A DNA stretch of 64,000 nucleotides from Oscillospiraceae bacterium (GTDB lineage: Bacteria > Bacillota > Clostridia > Oscillospirales > Ruminococcaceae), in assembly GCA_018110985.1 (NCBI GenBank), contig JAGAWT010000033.1, positions 168,286 to 232,285 of the forward strand, given 5' to 3'. Positions within the stretch are counted from its first letter, which is position 1; each line of letters begins with the position of its first letter. Below are positions 20,083 to 28,342 of the stretch, piece after piece. Position numbers and translations under genes: made by a program. The notes below the pieces were generated by a model, which saw nothing but the letters and a program-made list of their open reading frames with translations, had not been told where the DNA came from and did not search any database.

Positions 20083-20874
20083 TTATGTGATCATGGTCTG
20101 CATCTGTTCATATAAGCCCGGTATCGCCGACATAGCAAGTATACCCGACGAGGTCGCAAGGTCAAGGAGGATGTGACCTGTCATAAGCGGCAGGATATCC
20201 TTTGTTTTTCGGTAATACAGGCAGAAAGCCACAGTCAGGGGCAGGAATGAGATCACTCTGTATATGAAATAGCGAAGATCCGGCATAAATGGGATAAAGC
20301 CGTGCTGCATAGCATAGAAAAGAGATGGCAGCACTATCGCTGTTATCCCTTTGAGATGACCGGTCCCTGTACCGAGATACAGTCCGTCCTCTGCAAGTGC
20401 TGTGGTCAAAGGCAGGAGCAGAAGGTTTGCGGCAGCCAAAGCCGCAGGCACAGGGCTCATTATTCTAAGGGATACAGGCGGCATGATGGAGCCGTAACAG
20501 ATATACCCTGCTGCATACAACAGTGCCATACCGCTTACGACTGTAATGGCGGAAACTATCAGGAACCTGCCGGCTTTTGACTGACCCTTACGAAGATGTA
20601 TAAGCTCGGTAAATGTCATTCCGTTTCTTCTGGCATAAAGCATGAGGATGATAATAGTCAGGATATTCACACAGGTGGCTGTCGGTGACCATATACCACA
20701 AAGACTGTCATATCCCCTGCCTGTAATTGCAGATGCAGATAAAAATACGATCAGGAACATCACACAGCGCATGGGCATCAGTGCATATATGAGCCGTTTA
20801 TCCGTTTTGCGGTCTTTTTCATCTATGGGTTTGTGATGTATCTTTTCAGTTAATGCTGTGTCATCGTGTCTCAT
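20083..20874 (-). CDS. CPBP-family-like membrane protein with atypical active-site motif
   Basis: A 263-residue protein with about seven hydrophobic segments after a charged N terminus of about 25 residues. The C-terminal half resembles CPBP/Abi intramembrane proteases: AEDGLY where EExxxR is expected, FYAMQHG carrying the second-motif histidine, and TGHILLDL carrying the third-motif histidine. The second Glu is Asp and the Arg is missing, so catalytic activity is doubtful. It has a GGAGAAAAT site and its own strong promoter. A CPBP-fold non-enzyme is an alternative. Confidence 0.65.
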   Translation of the reverse strand: MRHDDTALTEKIHHKPIDEKDRKTDKRLIYALMPMRCVMFLIVFLSASAITGRGYDSLCGIWSPTATCVNILTIIILMLYARRNGMTFTELIHLRKGQSKAGRFLIVSAITVVSGMALLYAAGYICYGSIMPPVSLRIMSPVPAALAAANLLLLPLTTALAEDGLYLGTGTGHLKGITAIVLPSLFYAMQHGFIPFMPDLRYFIYRVISFLPLTVAFCLYYRKTKDILPLMTGHILLDLATSSGILAMSAIPGLYEQMQTMIT

Positions 20875-20912
20875 ATTTTCTCCTTTCTATAAATACAATT
20901 ATATAAATAGGC

Positions 20913-20948
20913 TTATATAATTATATAACATACTTATGTGTTTGTCAA
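20913..20948 (-). promoter_or_regulatory. Promoter of the CPBP-like gene with overlapping palindrome
   Basis: On the minus strand TTGACA (20948-20943), a 17-bp spacer and TATAAT (20925-20920). A perfect 16-bp palindrome TTATATAATTATATAA at 20913-20928 covers the -10 box and may be an operator. No regulator gene is adjacent. Confidence 0.75.
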
Positions 20949-21020
20949 GCATTTTGGGAAATAAAGAAAAATATGTCGTGGCAGATGTGCACTTTCAGAA
21001 TAATTAAGACCCATTTTGTA

Positions 21021-21059
21021 CAAAAAAATCCTCCTGTATGCACATGGCACACAGGAGGA
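21021..21059 (-). terminator. Terminator of rplU-prp-rpmA
   Basis: A perfect 10-bp stem (21050-21059 with 21027-21036), a 13-nt loop, and a run of Ts on the minus strand from the seven As at 21021-21027. Confidence 0.9.
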
Positions 21060-21072
21060 TTTGATTTTACTC

Positions 21073-21354
21073 TTATGCAACAGGGTAAACGCTTACCTTT
21101 TTACGGTCTCTGCCAAGTCTTTCAAACCTTACAACACCGTCAACAGTTGCAAAAAGTGTGTCGTCAGAACCGATACCAACGCCTGCACCGGCATGGATAT
21201 GTGTTCCTCTCTGACGATAAAGAATGTTGCCTGCCTTAACGAACTGACCGTCTGCACGCTTAGCACCAAGTCTCTTGGACTCACTGTCACGGCCGTTCTT
21301 GGTAGAACCCATTCCCTTCTTATGAGCAAAGAACTGCATCGAAATGCGGATCAT
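21073..21354 (-). CDS. rpmA: 50S ribosomal protein L27 with cleavable N-terminal extension
   Basis: A 93-residue L27 precursor. Residues 1-9 end in MQFF and are followed by [15 protein letters not shown], the mature start. Firmicutes L27 carries such an extension, removed by the protease Prp between F9 and A10 so that the N-terminal tail can reach the peptidyl transferase centre. The prp gene lies directly upstream in the same operon. GGAGGTT precedes the ATG. Confidence 0.96.
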   Translation of the reverse strand: MIRISMQFFAHKKGMGSTKNGRDSESKRLGAKRADGQFVKAGNILYRQRGTHIHAGAGVGIGSDDTLFATVDGVVRFERLGRDRKKVSVYPVA

Positions 21355-21368
21355 TTGGAAAACCTCCT

Positions 21369-21707
21369 TTATCGGGTCTTTAACTGTCTGACCACCGACA
21401 CCTTGATGGTGCCCGGATAGTCATCGGAGATGTACCTCAGATGAGTGCAAAAGGAATCAAGCAGCTTCGAGGAAGGATCCTCCTGCTTTACTCCCTCAGG
21501 AAGATACAGGCATATCTCTCCGTCGGAGACTCTTACATCTGCATCAACACCGAAATGATCGGTGATGGTATTGCAGACCAGCTGTACTGCGGAGGAAACA
21601 GATGCACAAACTACATCCTCTCCCCTGTCTGCCCAGCCTGCGTGACCTGTTACCTCAAATCCCATAAAGGGACTTTTCTCATCGAGGCAGAAACGGGCAT
21701 AGATCAT
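21369..21707 (-). CDS. prp: Ribosomal-processing cysteine protease Prp
   Basis: A 112-residue protein of the YsxB/Prp family. The [15 protein letters not shown] motif places the catalytic His at residue 22 and Cys at residue 34, the same numbers as in Staphylococcus Prp. It cleaves the N-terminal extension of L27, whose gene follows after 14 bp. Its ATG directly abuts the rplU stop codon, and it lies between rplU and rpmA as in most Firmicutes. Confidence 0.94.
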   Translation of the reverse strand: MIYARFCLDEKSPFMGFEVTGHAGWADRGEDVVCASVSSAVQLVCNTITDHFGVDADVRVSDGEICLYLPEGVKQEDPSSKLLDSFCTHLRYISDDYPGTIKVSVVRQLKTR

Positions 21708-22019
21708 TTATGCCTTGATAGCGTCAATACGAACCTTGGTGTAGGGCTGTCTGTGACCCTGCTTCCTGTGGGAAGAGCCCTTCTTGGGCTTGTAGGTGAA
21801 AACAGTTATCTTCTTGGACTTGCCATTCTTGATGACCTTGGCCTCTACAGTAGCACCGCTGACATAAGGAGCGCCGACCTTGATGGAATCGCCGCCTACA
21901 GCTATTACCTTGTCGAAGGTAACCGTGTCATCGGACTTCACATCAAGCTTCTCGATGAAGATCTCATCGCCTTCCTTGACCTGATACTGCTTTCCGCCTG
22001 TTTCAATCACTGCGTACAT
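21708..22019 (-). CDS. rplU: 50S ribosomal protein L21
   Basis: A 103-residue L21, binding 23S rRNA, with [18 protein letters not shown] at the start and the GHRQPYTKV segment near the end. A GTG in frame 9 bp upstream is possible, but ATG 22019 gives the family length and lies 6 bp after AGGTG. It is first in rplU-prp-rpmA. Confidence 0.95.
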   Translation of the reverse strand: MYAVIETGGKQYQVKEGDEIFIEKLDVKSDDTVTFDKVIAVGGDSIKVGAPYVSGATVEAKVIKNGKSKKITVFTYKPKKGSSHRKQGHRQPYTKVRIDAIKA

Positions 22020-22107
22020 TATAGGCACCTGCCTTTTCTATAAACTCGCTGTTCGGGCAGCCTGCTGAAGGCAGACATTTTAAGAGCCTTTACCATGCGG
22101 CCTTTCA
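22020..22107 (-). promoter_or_regulatory. Candidate L21 leader RNA
   Basis: About 80 nt of 5' leader between the rplU promoter and start. It can form small hairpins, for example GCCT/AGGC around the TCAGC loop near 22060-22072. L21 leaders are known before rplU-prp-rpmA operons in Firmicutes; membership is inferred from position, and I could not match the covariance model by eye. Confidence 0.45.
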
Positions 22108-22137
22108 ATTATATCATAAACAGCGGATCCGTGTCAA
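22108..22137 (-). promoter_or_regulatory. Promoter of rplU-prp-rpmA
   Basis: On the minus strand TTGACA (22137-22132), an 18-bp spacer and TATAAT (22113-22108). It starts only 11 bp after the preceding gene ends, with no terminator between. Confidence 0.88.
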
Positions 22138-22147
22138 TAGTCATTTT

Positions 22148-22525
22148 TCACAATTGATCCTCGCTTTGAGAGTGCTTTTGTTGATATATACACGATCTCA
22201 CAGAATCAAGCACGGTGATGATACATTCTTTTCTGTTATCCGGTATACCTCCCAGGTAAGCCGATATATCATCTGCGGATATGCGCTCTGCAAATCCTGT
22301 TTCCCTGCCTATTATCATTTCACTTACGGCAGATGCGGAGGCTATGGCTACAGAACAGCCCAGCACCTCATATCCCGCATCACTGACAGTATCACCGTCA
22401 AAGGACATATAGAATGTGACCGTGTCTCCGCAGACAGCCGATGACTTTTCCGACACGAAGTCAAACTTTTCCGGAACTGCTGCGTTGCGTGGTCTTATAA
22501 AGTGGCTTTTGAATATATCAGTCAT
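22148..22525 (-). CDS. IscU/SufU-like iron-sulfur cluster scaffold protein
   Basis: A 125-residue NifU-N-domain protein. The three conserved cluster ligands are visible: Cys in AVCGD (about residue 32), Cys in LGCSVAIASAS (about 57) and Cys in RKEC (about 100). These proteins assemble or carry Fe-S clusters. No sulfur donor gene (sufS, iscS) is nearby; it is instead last in a long run of minus-strand genes. The exact subfamily is not certain. Confidence 0.8.
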   Translation of the reverse strand: MTDIFKSHFIRPRNAAVPEKFDFVSEKSSAVCGDTVTFYMSFDGDTVSDAGYEVLGCSVAIASASAVSEMIIGRETGFAERISADDISAYLGGIPDNRKECIITVLDSVRSCIYQQKHSQSEDQL

Positions 22526-22526
22526 A

Positions 22527-23006
22527 TTATTTTACGTCCATAAACTTAAAGAGGATTCCTGTCTTTTCAACGGTAAGCACACCGAAGGAAGGCGGCAGAC
22601 CATCATGTGGGATGGCGCAGGAGCCGGGATTTATAAGGTATATCCCATCTTCACGGCTTTCGTGGCGGCAGTGGGTGTGACCGAACAGAGCTATTTTGCA
22701 GCCTGAAAGATACGCCGCAGAAGCAAGGCCTCCAAGTCCACCCTTGACACCGTACATATGGCCATGAGTCACGAAGATATTGCCGCCCTCTGTTTCAATG
22801 ATCTGTGAAAGCGGGTGCGGGCGTATGTCACAGTTTCCTCTTGCCTGTATTATCCTTATATCCGGGTACTTTTCCTTTACGGGAAAAAGGTCATCCTCGC
22901 CGTCACCTAAATGAACGGCTATGTCAAAGGAATTCTCCATCCTCTCAAATACAGACTTCACGGCAGATCTGTTGCCGTGAGAGTCGGAGATGACAAGTAT
23001 TTTCAT
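22527..23006 (-). CDS. YfcE-type metallophosphoesterase
   Basis: A 159-residue calcineurin-like phosphoesterase. Metal-site motifs are SDSHGN, LGDGEDD, GNCD, VTHGH and GHTH, in order. YfcE-type enzymes hydrolyse phosphodiesters in vitro; the natural substrate is unknown. Start and the preceding ruvX stop overlap by 4 bp (ATGA). Confidence 0.9.
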   Translation of the reverse strand: MKILVISDSHGNRSAVKSVFERMENSFDIAVHLGDGEDDLFPVKEKYPDIRIIQARGNCDIRPHPLSQIIETEGGNIFVTHGHMYGVKGGLGGLASAAYLSGCKIALFGHTHCRHESREDGIYLINPGSCAIPHDGLPPSFGVLTVEKTGILFKFMDVK

Positions 23007-23428
23007 AGCTGCCCCGTGTTCTTTCTGTATGAAAGGTAGTTTTCAAGTATCATTACGGCAGCAAGTGCATCCACCACATTTTTGCGCTTTTTTCCGTGAA
23101 CATTCATCTCATCAAGTGCATAGTGGGCAGATACCGTAGTAAAGCGCTCATCCCAGAGAACGGTCTCTTTTCCCGTGAGAGCCTTCATCTTGTCCGCAAA
23201 CTGCTTTGCCAGCGCTTCGGTCTCTCCGGGCTTTCCGTCAGTGCGGCGAGGGAGCCCGACCACTATAAGCTCCGCTCTAAGCTCCTTTGCCTTGGCTGCT
23301 GCCTGCACCGCACATTTTTTCATATCCTTCTCAAATATCACCGTTACGGGAGATGCAAGTATCTCCATGCTGTCGCAAACGGCAATACCGGTACGGCTCA
23401 TGCCGTAATCGACTGACATTATGATCAT
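23003..23428 (-). CDS. ruvX: RuvX/YqgF Holliday-junction resolvase-like protein
   Basis: A 141-residue RNase H-fold protein. Motifs: SVDYGMSRTGIAV (first catalytic Asp), VVGLPRRTDG, WDERFTTVSA and VDALAAVMILE (last Asp). In bacteria YqgF/RuvX is linked to 16S rRNA 5'-end processing as well as junction cleavage. It overlaps both neighbours by 4 bp, showing coupling. Confidence 0.92.
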   Translation of the reverse strand: MIIMSVDYGMSRTGIAVCDSMEILASPVTVIFEKDMKKCAVQAAAKAKELRAELIVVGLPRRTDGKPGETEALAKQFADKMKALTGKETVLWDERFTTVSAHYALDEMNVHGKKRKNVVDALAAVMILENYLSYRKNTGQL

Positions 23429-24726
23429 CTGAAAAGCTTCAATTCTCCTTTGTCATACATTTCCTGAAGGGCGCACATAACTCCCAGTTTTCCGGATGTG
23501 TAGGTGAGGCCGCCCTGTATATACACAGCATATGGGTCTCTGAGGGGACCGTCTGCGGAAAGCTCGATGGATGCACCGTTATTAAAGGTGCCTGCCGCCA
23601 TTATAACCTGTGAATCGTAGCCGGGCATATCCCATGGCTCGGGAGAAACAAAGCTGTCTATGGGTGAGCCTTTCTGAAGTCCCTTGCAGAAGGCTATCAG
23701 CGCACCTTCGGAACCGAGAACGACGGATGTGATTATATCTCCTCTTTTTTCGCTCGGAGAGGGGTAGACCTCGTAACCGAAAAGATCCATTATCCTTGTG
23801 GTGAATACCGCTGTTTTCAGGGCATTTGCTGTCACTTCCGGCGCAAGGAAAAGCCCCTGATACAGGCTCCTGTTTTCGTCAAAGGTGGCTCCGGCTTCTC
23901 TGCCTACTCCGGGAGCAGTCATCCTTCCGGCGCAAAGCTCCACCAGTTCTGCCTTTCCTGCTATATACCCGCCCGAATGAGCGATACCTCCGCCGGGGTT
24001 CTTTATGAGAGAGCCTATTGCAAGGTCAGCTCCTACCTGTGTGGGTTCAGCCTTTTCCGCAAATTCACCGTAGCAGTTATCCACCATAACTATGCAGTCC
24101 GGCTCTGCTCCCTTTGCAGCCTTAATAATCTCTGCCACCTGTCCCACCGTGAGCGATGGACGCAGAGAATAGCCCCTTGAACGCTGTATATAGGCTACCT
24201 TTGCACCTTTTACCTTCTGGAATATCTCCCCTACCTTGGGATTCCCGTCGGGGGTCATTTCCACCTTATCGTAGGCAATGCCGAAATCCGCAAGTGAACC
24301 GCTGCCGCTGCCCCTTATGCCTATCACCTCTTCAAGGGTGTCGTAGGGGTCACCCGTAAGCGAAACTATCTTGTCACCGGGGCGCAGCACGCCGAAAAGT
24401 GCAGTGGTAAGGGCTGCGGTGCCGGATGCGATGGTAGAGCGCACCAGTGCATCCTCTGCACGGAAGGTCTCCGCAAAGACCTTGTCGAGGGTGTCTCTGC
24501 CGATATCCCCGTAGCCGTATCCGGTGGTGCCGCTGAGACAGGCAGCGGAGACCTTGTTGTTTATAAAGGCTCTCAATACCTTTTCACTGTTGAAAGCGGC
24601 TGTTTCGTCTATTTCTTCAAAGCTTTCCCTGCACAGAGATTCTGCCTCTGCTGCAGCCTTTATTATCCTTTCCTCAAACTCAAAGCCGGGAACGGCTATG
24701 GGCTTGGGGTCAAATATCTGTGCCAT
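23425..24726 (-). CDS. YnbB-type PLP-dependent protein (methionine gamma-lyase family)
   Basis: A 433-residue fold-type I PLP protein of the group once called aluminium resistance proteins. STIASGTAALTTAL forms the phosphate-binding part, VDNCYGEF the aspartate, and SLIKNPGGGIAHSGG contains the PLP lysine. The real reaction is not established. It overlaps ruvX by 4 bp and follows the U32-like gene after 6 bp. Confidence 0.88.
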   Translation of the reverse strand: MAQIFDPKPIAVPGFEFEERIIKAAAEAESLCRESFEEIDETAAFNSEKVLRAFINNKVSAACLSGTTGYGYGDIGRDTLDKVFAETFRAEDALVRSTIASGTAALTTALFGVLRPGDKIVSLTGDPYDTLEEVIGIRGSGSGSLADFGIAYDKVEMTPDGNPKVGEIFQKVKGAKVAYIQRSRGYSLRPSLTVGQVAEIIKAAKGAEPDCIVMVDNCYGEFAEKAEPTQVGADLAIGSLIKNPGGGIAHSGGYIAGKAELVELCAGRMTAPGVGREAGATFDENRSLYQGLFLAPEVTANALKTAVFTTRIMDLFGYEVYPSPSEKRGDIITSVVLGSEGALIAFCKGLQKGSPIDSFVSPEPWDMPGYDSQVIMAAGTFNNGASIELSADGPLRDPYAVYIQGGLTYTSGKLGVMCALQEMYDKGELKLFR

Positions 24727-24732
24727 TTCCCT

Positions 24733-25674
24733 TTAGCCTCCGTAATTCAAATGCTGGTTCATGGAGGAGCCTACATTTACTCTGTACCTGAATTCATCCG
24801 CTGACTCCGGCTTTGCCATATAGCGGGTCACCTGTTCTGCTATAAGTATGGCGTTTGATGCCCTTCCTTCGAGCTTGAAGTTCTCAAAGCCCATGGGAAC
24901 ATATTTGTTGTAAAGGTCATCCGGCTTTACATGGAGAGGATATTCCTTCTCTCCGAAAAGGAACACGTTTCTGTCTGCACATTCCCATTCCGAGATACGG
25001 TTTTTCATCTGCTCTTCGGGGGTCATGCGGTTGTACCTCTCCATATATTCCCTGTAATGCAGCTGCTGCTCACCTATCCAGCGGTAGTGCTCCTTCCTTC
25101 TTGTGCAGCCCGGGCGGCAGGCAGGGTTGGAGAGTATCTCACAGCGCTTTCTTTCCTCGGGTGTCAGCTCTTCAAGAGATTCATAATCATTATTGAAGTT
25201 ATAGTCCAGTACCACCAGTGAATAAGGCTTTGCCAGCTCCGCTTTGACCTCGTCAATATCCCTTATGCACTTGCAGGTGGAGGATGTGAGCTTAATGTTC
25301 GGGTGGGTCTTTCTGATGTATTCCTCCAGAACGGGAGAGTTTACTATACACTCGTTGAGACCGTTGTCCGCAAAGTCAAGAAGGTCGTTGCAGTCGTAAT
25401 CATCAAGGTGTTCCTCTTCTATGAGGGGATTTGTCCAGGTAAAGCGATAGGGTATCCCCATTTCGTTGTACCTTGCTATCTCCGCCTTGGCTTTTTTTGC
25501 ATCGTATTTTCCGAGCATCATCCTTCCGCCGTTCCAGATGACCGGAGGGCTGCCGAAAAATGAGCCTATCTCTACGCCATCTCTTACAAGGTGAGGGTGA
25601 TCGTGTACAGTGTGCATGATGGAACAGCAAACGCTTATATCGTTAGGTGCTTCACCTAGGTGAAATTTTATCAT
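24733..25674 (-). CDS. Uncharacterised protein, possibly U32-peptidase-like TIM barrel
   Basis: A 313-residue soluble protein I do not recognise with certainty. It has repeated patterns seen in U32-type proteins: an ECIVNSPVLEEYIR segment, a STCKCIRD strand, a cysteine cluster NPACRPGC and a final FKLEGRASN segment like the KIEGR motif of that family. The Cys cluster could bind metal or an Fe-S cluster. No signal or membrane segment is seen. It overlaps tatD by 4 bp, so it is in the long minus-strand run. The U32 link is inference. Confidence 0.5.
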   Translation of the reverse strand: MIKFHLGEAPNDISVCCSIMHTVHDHPHLVRDGVEIGSFFGSPPVIWNGGRMMLGKYDAKKAKAEIARYNEMGIPYRFTWTNPLIEEEHLDDYDCNDLLDFADNGLNECIVNSPVLEEYIRKTHPNIKLTSSTCKCIRDIDEVKAELAKPYSLVVLDYNFNNDYESLEELTPEERKRCEILSNPACRPGCTRRKEHYRWIGEQQLHYREYMERYNRMTPEEQMKNRISEWECADRNVFLFGEKEYPLHVKPDDLYNKYVPMGFENFKLEGRASNAILIAEQVTRYMAKPESADEFRYRVNVGSSMNQHLNYGG

Positions 25675-26432
25675 TCTCTATCTCTCCCGATATTAAAAAG
25701 TCTTAATGTATTCTCAGCGGCAAGCGCGGCGAAAAACTCCGTCTCTGTACCCTTTGCTGCTGCTATATGAGCAGCAGTTTCGGGGAGCATCAGGGAATCG
25801 CACCGTTCTCCCCTATGGGACACGGGCGGCTGACAGGGGGCATCCGTCTCGATCAGGATGCGTTCTGCCGGTATCACGGACAAGGCTTTATTTCCTTTTT
25901 TTACATTCGGATCTGTGATAAAGCCCGTAAAGCCTATATACATACCGAGCCTTATTATCCGCAGGGCTGTCTGGGCAGAGCCTGAAAAGGAATGTACTAC
26001 CCCTTTTGGACGGTATCTTTCCAGTATCTCAAAGGTATCCTCCCATGCGTTTCTTGTGTGTATGACTACCGGAAGGGAGTGGGCTCCTGCGATCTCAAGC
26101 TGTGCCGCAAAGGCTGCCTTCTGCCTTTCCCTGTCTGCGGGGATGTGGTAGTCAAGCCCTATCTCCCCTATGGCTGCGACCTTTTCAAGCTCTGCCAGCT
26201 TTTCTATGACAGGGAGCTCTTTTTCAAAGTTGTCCGTTTCAAGGGGGTGGATACCCACAGCAGCGTACATCTGCGGGTATTTATAGGCAAGCTCCGCTGT
26301 GCTCCTGCTTCTTTCCGCATTTATACCGATATTTATCACCCTATGGGTTACTTCAAACACCCTTTTCAAGACCTCATCACGGTCCGCATCAAAGGCGGGG
26401 TCGTCATAGTGGGCATGGGAATCGACTATCAT
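25671..26432 (-). CDS. tatD: TatD family metal-dependent hydrolase
   Basis: A 253-residue TIM-barrel hydrolase. It shows the HAH metal motif in DSHAHYDD, GEIGLDYH, VIHTRNAWE, VHSFSGS and ETDAPCQPP. TatD proteins act as 3'-5' DNases or nucleotide-processing enzymes. It overlaps the genes on both sides by 4 bp. Confidence 0.92.
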   Translation of the reverse strand: MIVDSHAHYDDPAFDADRDEVLKRVFEVTHRVINIGINAERSRSTAELAYKYPQMYAAVGIHPLETDNFEKELPVIEKLAELEKVAAIGEIGLDYHIPADRERQKAAFAAQLEIAGAHSLPVVIHTRNAWEDTFEILERYRPKGVVHSFSGSAQTALRIIRLGMYIGFTGFITDPNVKKGNKALSVIPAERILIETDAPCQPPVSHRGERCDSLMLPETAAHIAAAKGTETEFFAALAAENTLRLFNIGRDRE

Positions 26433-26983
26433 TTCTTTTTCCTCACGCTGAATCCGAAATCCCCCAGCTTTCTTCCCAGAGCAAAATACCCTCCGTGGGA
26501 ATATGCCATGAGCCCCGCCTGTTCAAGGTTTATTTTTCCCTTGCTGTCGGTGTATCTTTCATCCACCGTGACACACACTACATTTGCAATGAACATGGTA
26601 TGGGAGCCAAGGTCTATCTCTCTTTCCACCTTACATTCGAGGGATACGGGTGAAAGGCTCAGGGTAGGCGCTTTGCAGACCTGGGAATCCACGGTCTCAA
26701 GGCGGGACAGCTTGTCATATTTCCTGCCGCTTTTCATTCCGCAAAGGTCGGTGACCTTCGCCATTTTGGATGTGGTCAGGTTTATCACAAACTCTCCGGA
26801 TCTTTTTATTATGTCGTAGGAATACCTTTCAGGGCGCACCGACACATAAGCCATAGGCGGCCGTGTGTTTACGATGCCTGTCCATGCTGCTGTAAAGACA
26901 TTTTTTACGTTTTCTTCTGCGCAGGTGATAAGTGCTGCGGGAACGGGGGCAAACAAGGTGCTCCCTTCAAGGCGCTTACGCAT
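26429..26983 (-). CDS. Flavin reductase-like domain protein
   Basis: A 184-residue protein with the FMN-binding split-barrel signature: PVPAALITC, then AWTGIVNTRPPMAYVSVRP, SGEFVINL and the histidine-containing LGSHTMFIANV segment. Such proteins bind FMN and may reduce flavins or other substrates; the partner is unknown. The start overlaps the aroE end by 8 bp. Confidence 0.85.
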   Translation of the reverse strand: MRKRLEGSTLFAPVPAALITCAEENVKNVFTAAWTGIVNTRPPMAYVSVRPERYSYDIIKRSGEFVINLTTSKMAKVTDLCGMKSGRKYDKLSRLETVDSQVCKAPTLSLSPVSLECKVEREIDLGSHTMFIANVVCVTVDERYTDSKGKINLEQAGLMAYSHGGYFALGRKLGDFGFSVRKKK

Positions 26984-27815
26984 TTTTCATCTCTTTCTGC
27001 ATATCCCTGATAATGCTCTCTATATCCTCTGTCCTGTATTTTGCTCCCGTCCAGTATTCATGGGCCACAGCTGCCTGCCATACAAGCATTGCCATCCCGC
27101 CTACGGCAACAGAACCGTTGGCACGGGCAGTTTTCATAAGAAGGGTCTCATCCGGATTGTAGATAACATCAAAGACAAAGCCTACGGACTCTGTAACGCT
27201 TTTGTCTACGGGGGAAGCATCTGTTTTCGGGAACATCCCAACGGGAGTAGCATTTATAAGAGTTTCAAAGCCTTCGGAAATGTCTATTTCGTCGGGGTGT
27301 ACCACCTTTATGGGTGTGTGAATGCTGTTTTTCTCCGCAAATTCCTTTACAGGGTCTACGGTGTTCTCAAAGCCCTTCATAACGGATACGGTAAGCTGTC
27401 CGCCGTGTCTTAGTGTCTCGATGGCGATCATTCTTCCGACACCGCCGCAGCCGCATTGCAGCACCTTTCCGGAGAGCTTTCCGCCCGCAGCCTCTATGGA
27501 GCGCAGAAAGCCGTCACAGTCGGTGTTGTAGCCTTTCTTTACACCGTCCTTTACGGAAACGCAGTTTACTGATGAATAACGCTGTGCCGTAACATCAAGC
27601 TCGTCAAGATAAGGGATGATGTTCCCTTTGTGAGGTATGGTGATGTTGAAGCCTTTAAGTGCAAAAAGCTCTTCTTTCCTTGTGTCCAGTTCCTCAGGCG
27701 CTATCTCAAAAAGGCTGTAATCAGCAGTTATGCCTTCGAGGTCAAAAAGCCTTTTGTGTATGGGCGGAGACATGGTGTGTCCCAAGGGATAGCCCAGAAG
27801 TCCGTATTTTTCCAT
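26976..27815 (-). CDS. aroE: Shikimate dehydrogenase
   Basis: A 279-residue enzyme reducing 3-dehydroshikimate to shikimate with NADPH in aromatic amino acid synthesis. Key parts: GYPLGHTMSP with the substrate-binding serine, FNITIPHK with the catalytic lysine, NTDCDGF with the aspartate, the GCGGVG nucleotide loop and INATPVGMFP. No other aro gene is nearby. Confidence 0.93.
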   Translation of the reverse strand: MEKYGLLGYPLGHTMSPPIHKRLFDLEGITADYSLFEIAPEELDTRKEELFALKGFNITIPHKGNIIPYLDELDVTAQRYSSVNCVSVKDGVKKGYNTDCDGFLRSIEAAGGKLSGKVLQCGCGGVGRMIAIETLRHGGQLTVSVMKGFENTVDPVKEFAEKNSIHTPIKVVHPDEIDISEGFETLINATPVGMFPKTDASPVDKSVTESVGFVFDVIYNPDETLLMKTARANGSVAVGGMAMLVWQAAVAHEYWTGAKYRTEDIESIIRDMQKEMKNA

Positions 27816-27844
27816 TTTGTCAAAACTCCTTTTGGATATTTTTT

Positions 27845-28342
27845 CTATTGTCGCACTATATCCCCGTATTTCCCGCCTATAAGGGCAAGGAGCTCCTCCG
27901 GGGAAAGCTCTATCTGTGTCCCCACTTTGCCGCCGCTGACAAATATCCTGTCAAAGAGCATGGCATCCTCCTGAATGACTGTGGGAAACTGCTTTTTCAT
28001 CCCGACAGGAGAACAGCCGCCCCTTATATAGCCTGTTATCTGTCTCAGCTCCTTTACATGGAGCATCTCAACGGAGCGCTCTCCTACTGCTCTTGCTGCT
28101 GCCTTCATATCCAGTTCGCAGCCTACGGGTATGCAAAAGACATAGAAGTTTTTTGCGGGGTCTGAGGCTCCTCTCGTGACAAGTGTCTTGAATACTGCTT
28201 CCGGAGCTTCGTTGAGAAGTGCCGCCACAGTGACACCGTCTACTGCCTCATCGCCCTGATGGGGATATTCATGGATACTGTATTCTATGCCCGCCGTTTC
28301 AAGTATCCTCATGGCGTTGGTCTTGATCTGCTGTTCCTTCAT
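27845..28342 (-). CDS. YbaK/EbsC-type aminoacyl-tRNA deacylase
   Basis: A 165-residue YbaK-fold protein (close to Cys-tRNA(Pro) deacylase). The N-terminal AMRILETAGIEYSIHEY, KTLVTRG, and GYIRGGCSPVGMKK segments are typical. It removes cysteine wrongly attached to tRNA-Pro. Its start lies 44 bp inside the end of the histidine kinase gene, an unusually long overlap. Confidence 0.9.
   Translation of the reverse strand: MKEQQIKTNAMRILETAGIEYSIHEYPHQGDEAVDGVTVAALLNEAPEAVFKTLVTRGASDPAKNFYVFCIPVGCELDMKAAARAVGERSVEMLHVKELRQITGYIRGGCSPVGMKKQFPTVIQEDAMLFDRIFVSGGKVGTQIELSPEELLALIGGKYGDIVRQ

Noticed and set aside
21441..22043. Plus-strand frame opposite prp and rplU
   Set aside because: Antisense to two confident genes and without a ribosome site.
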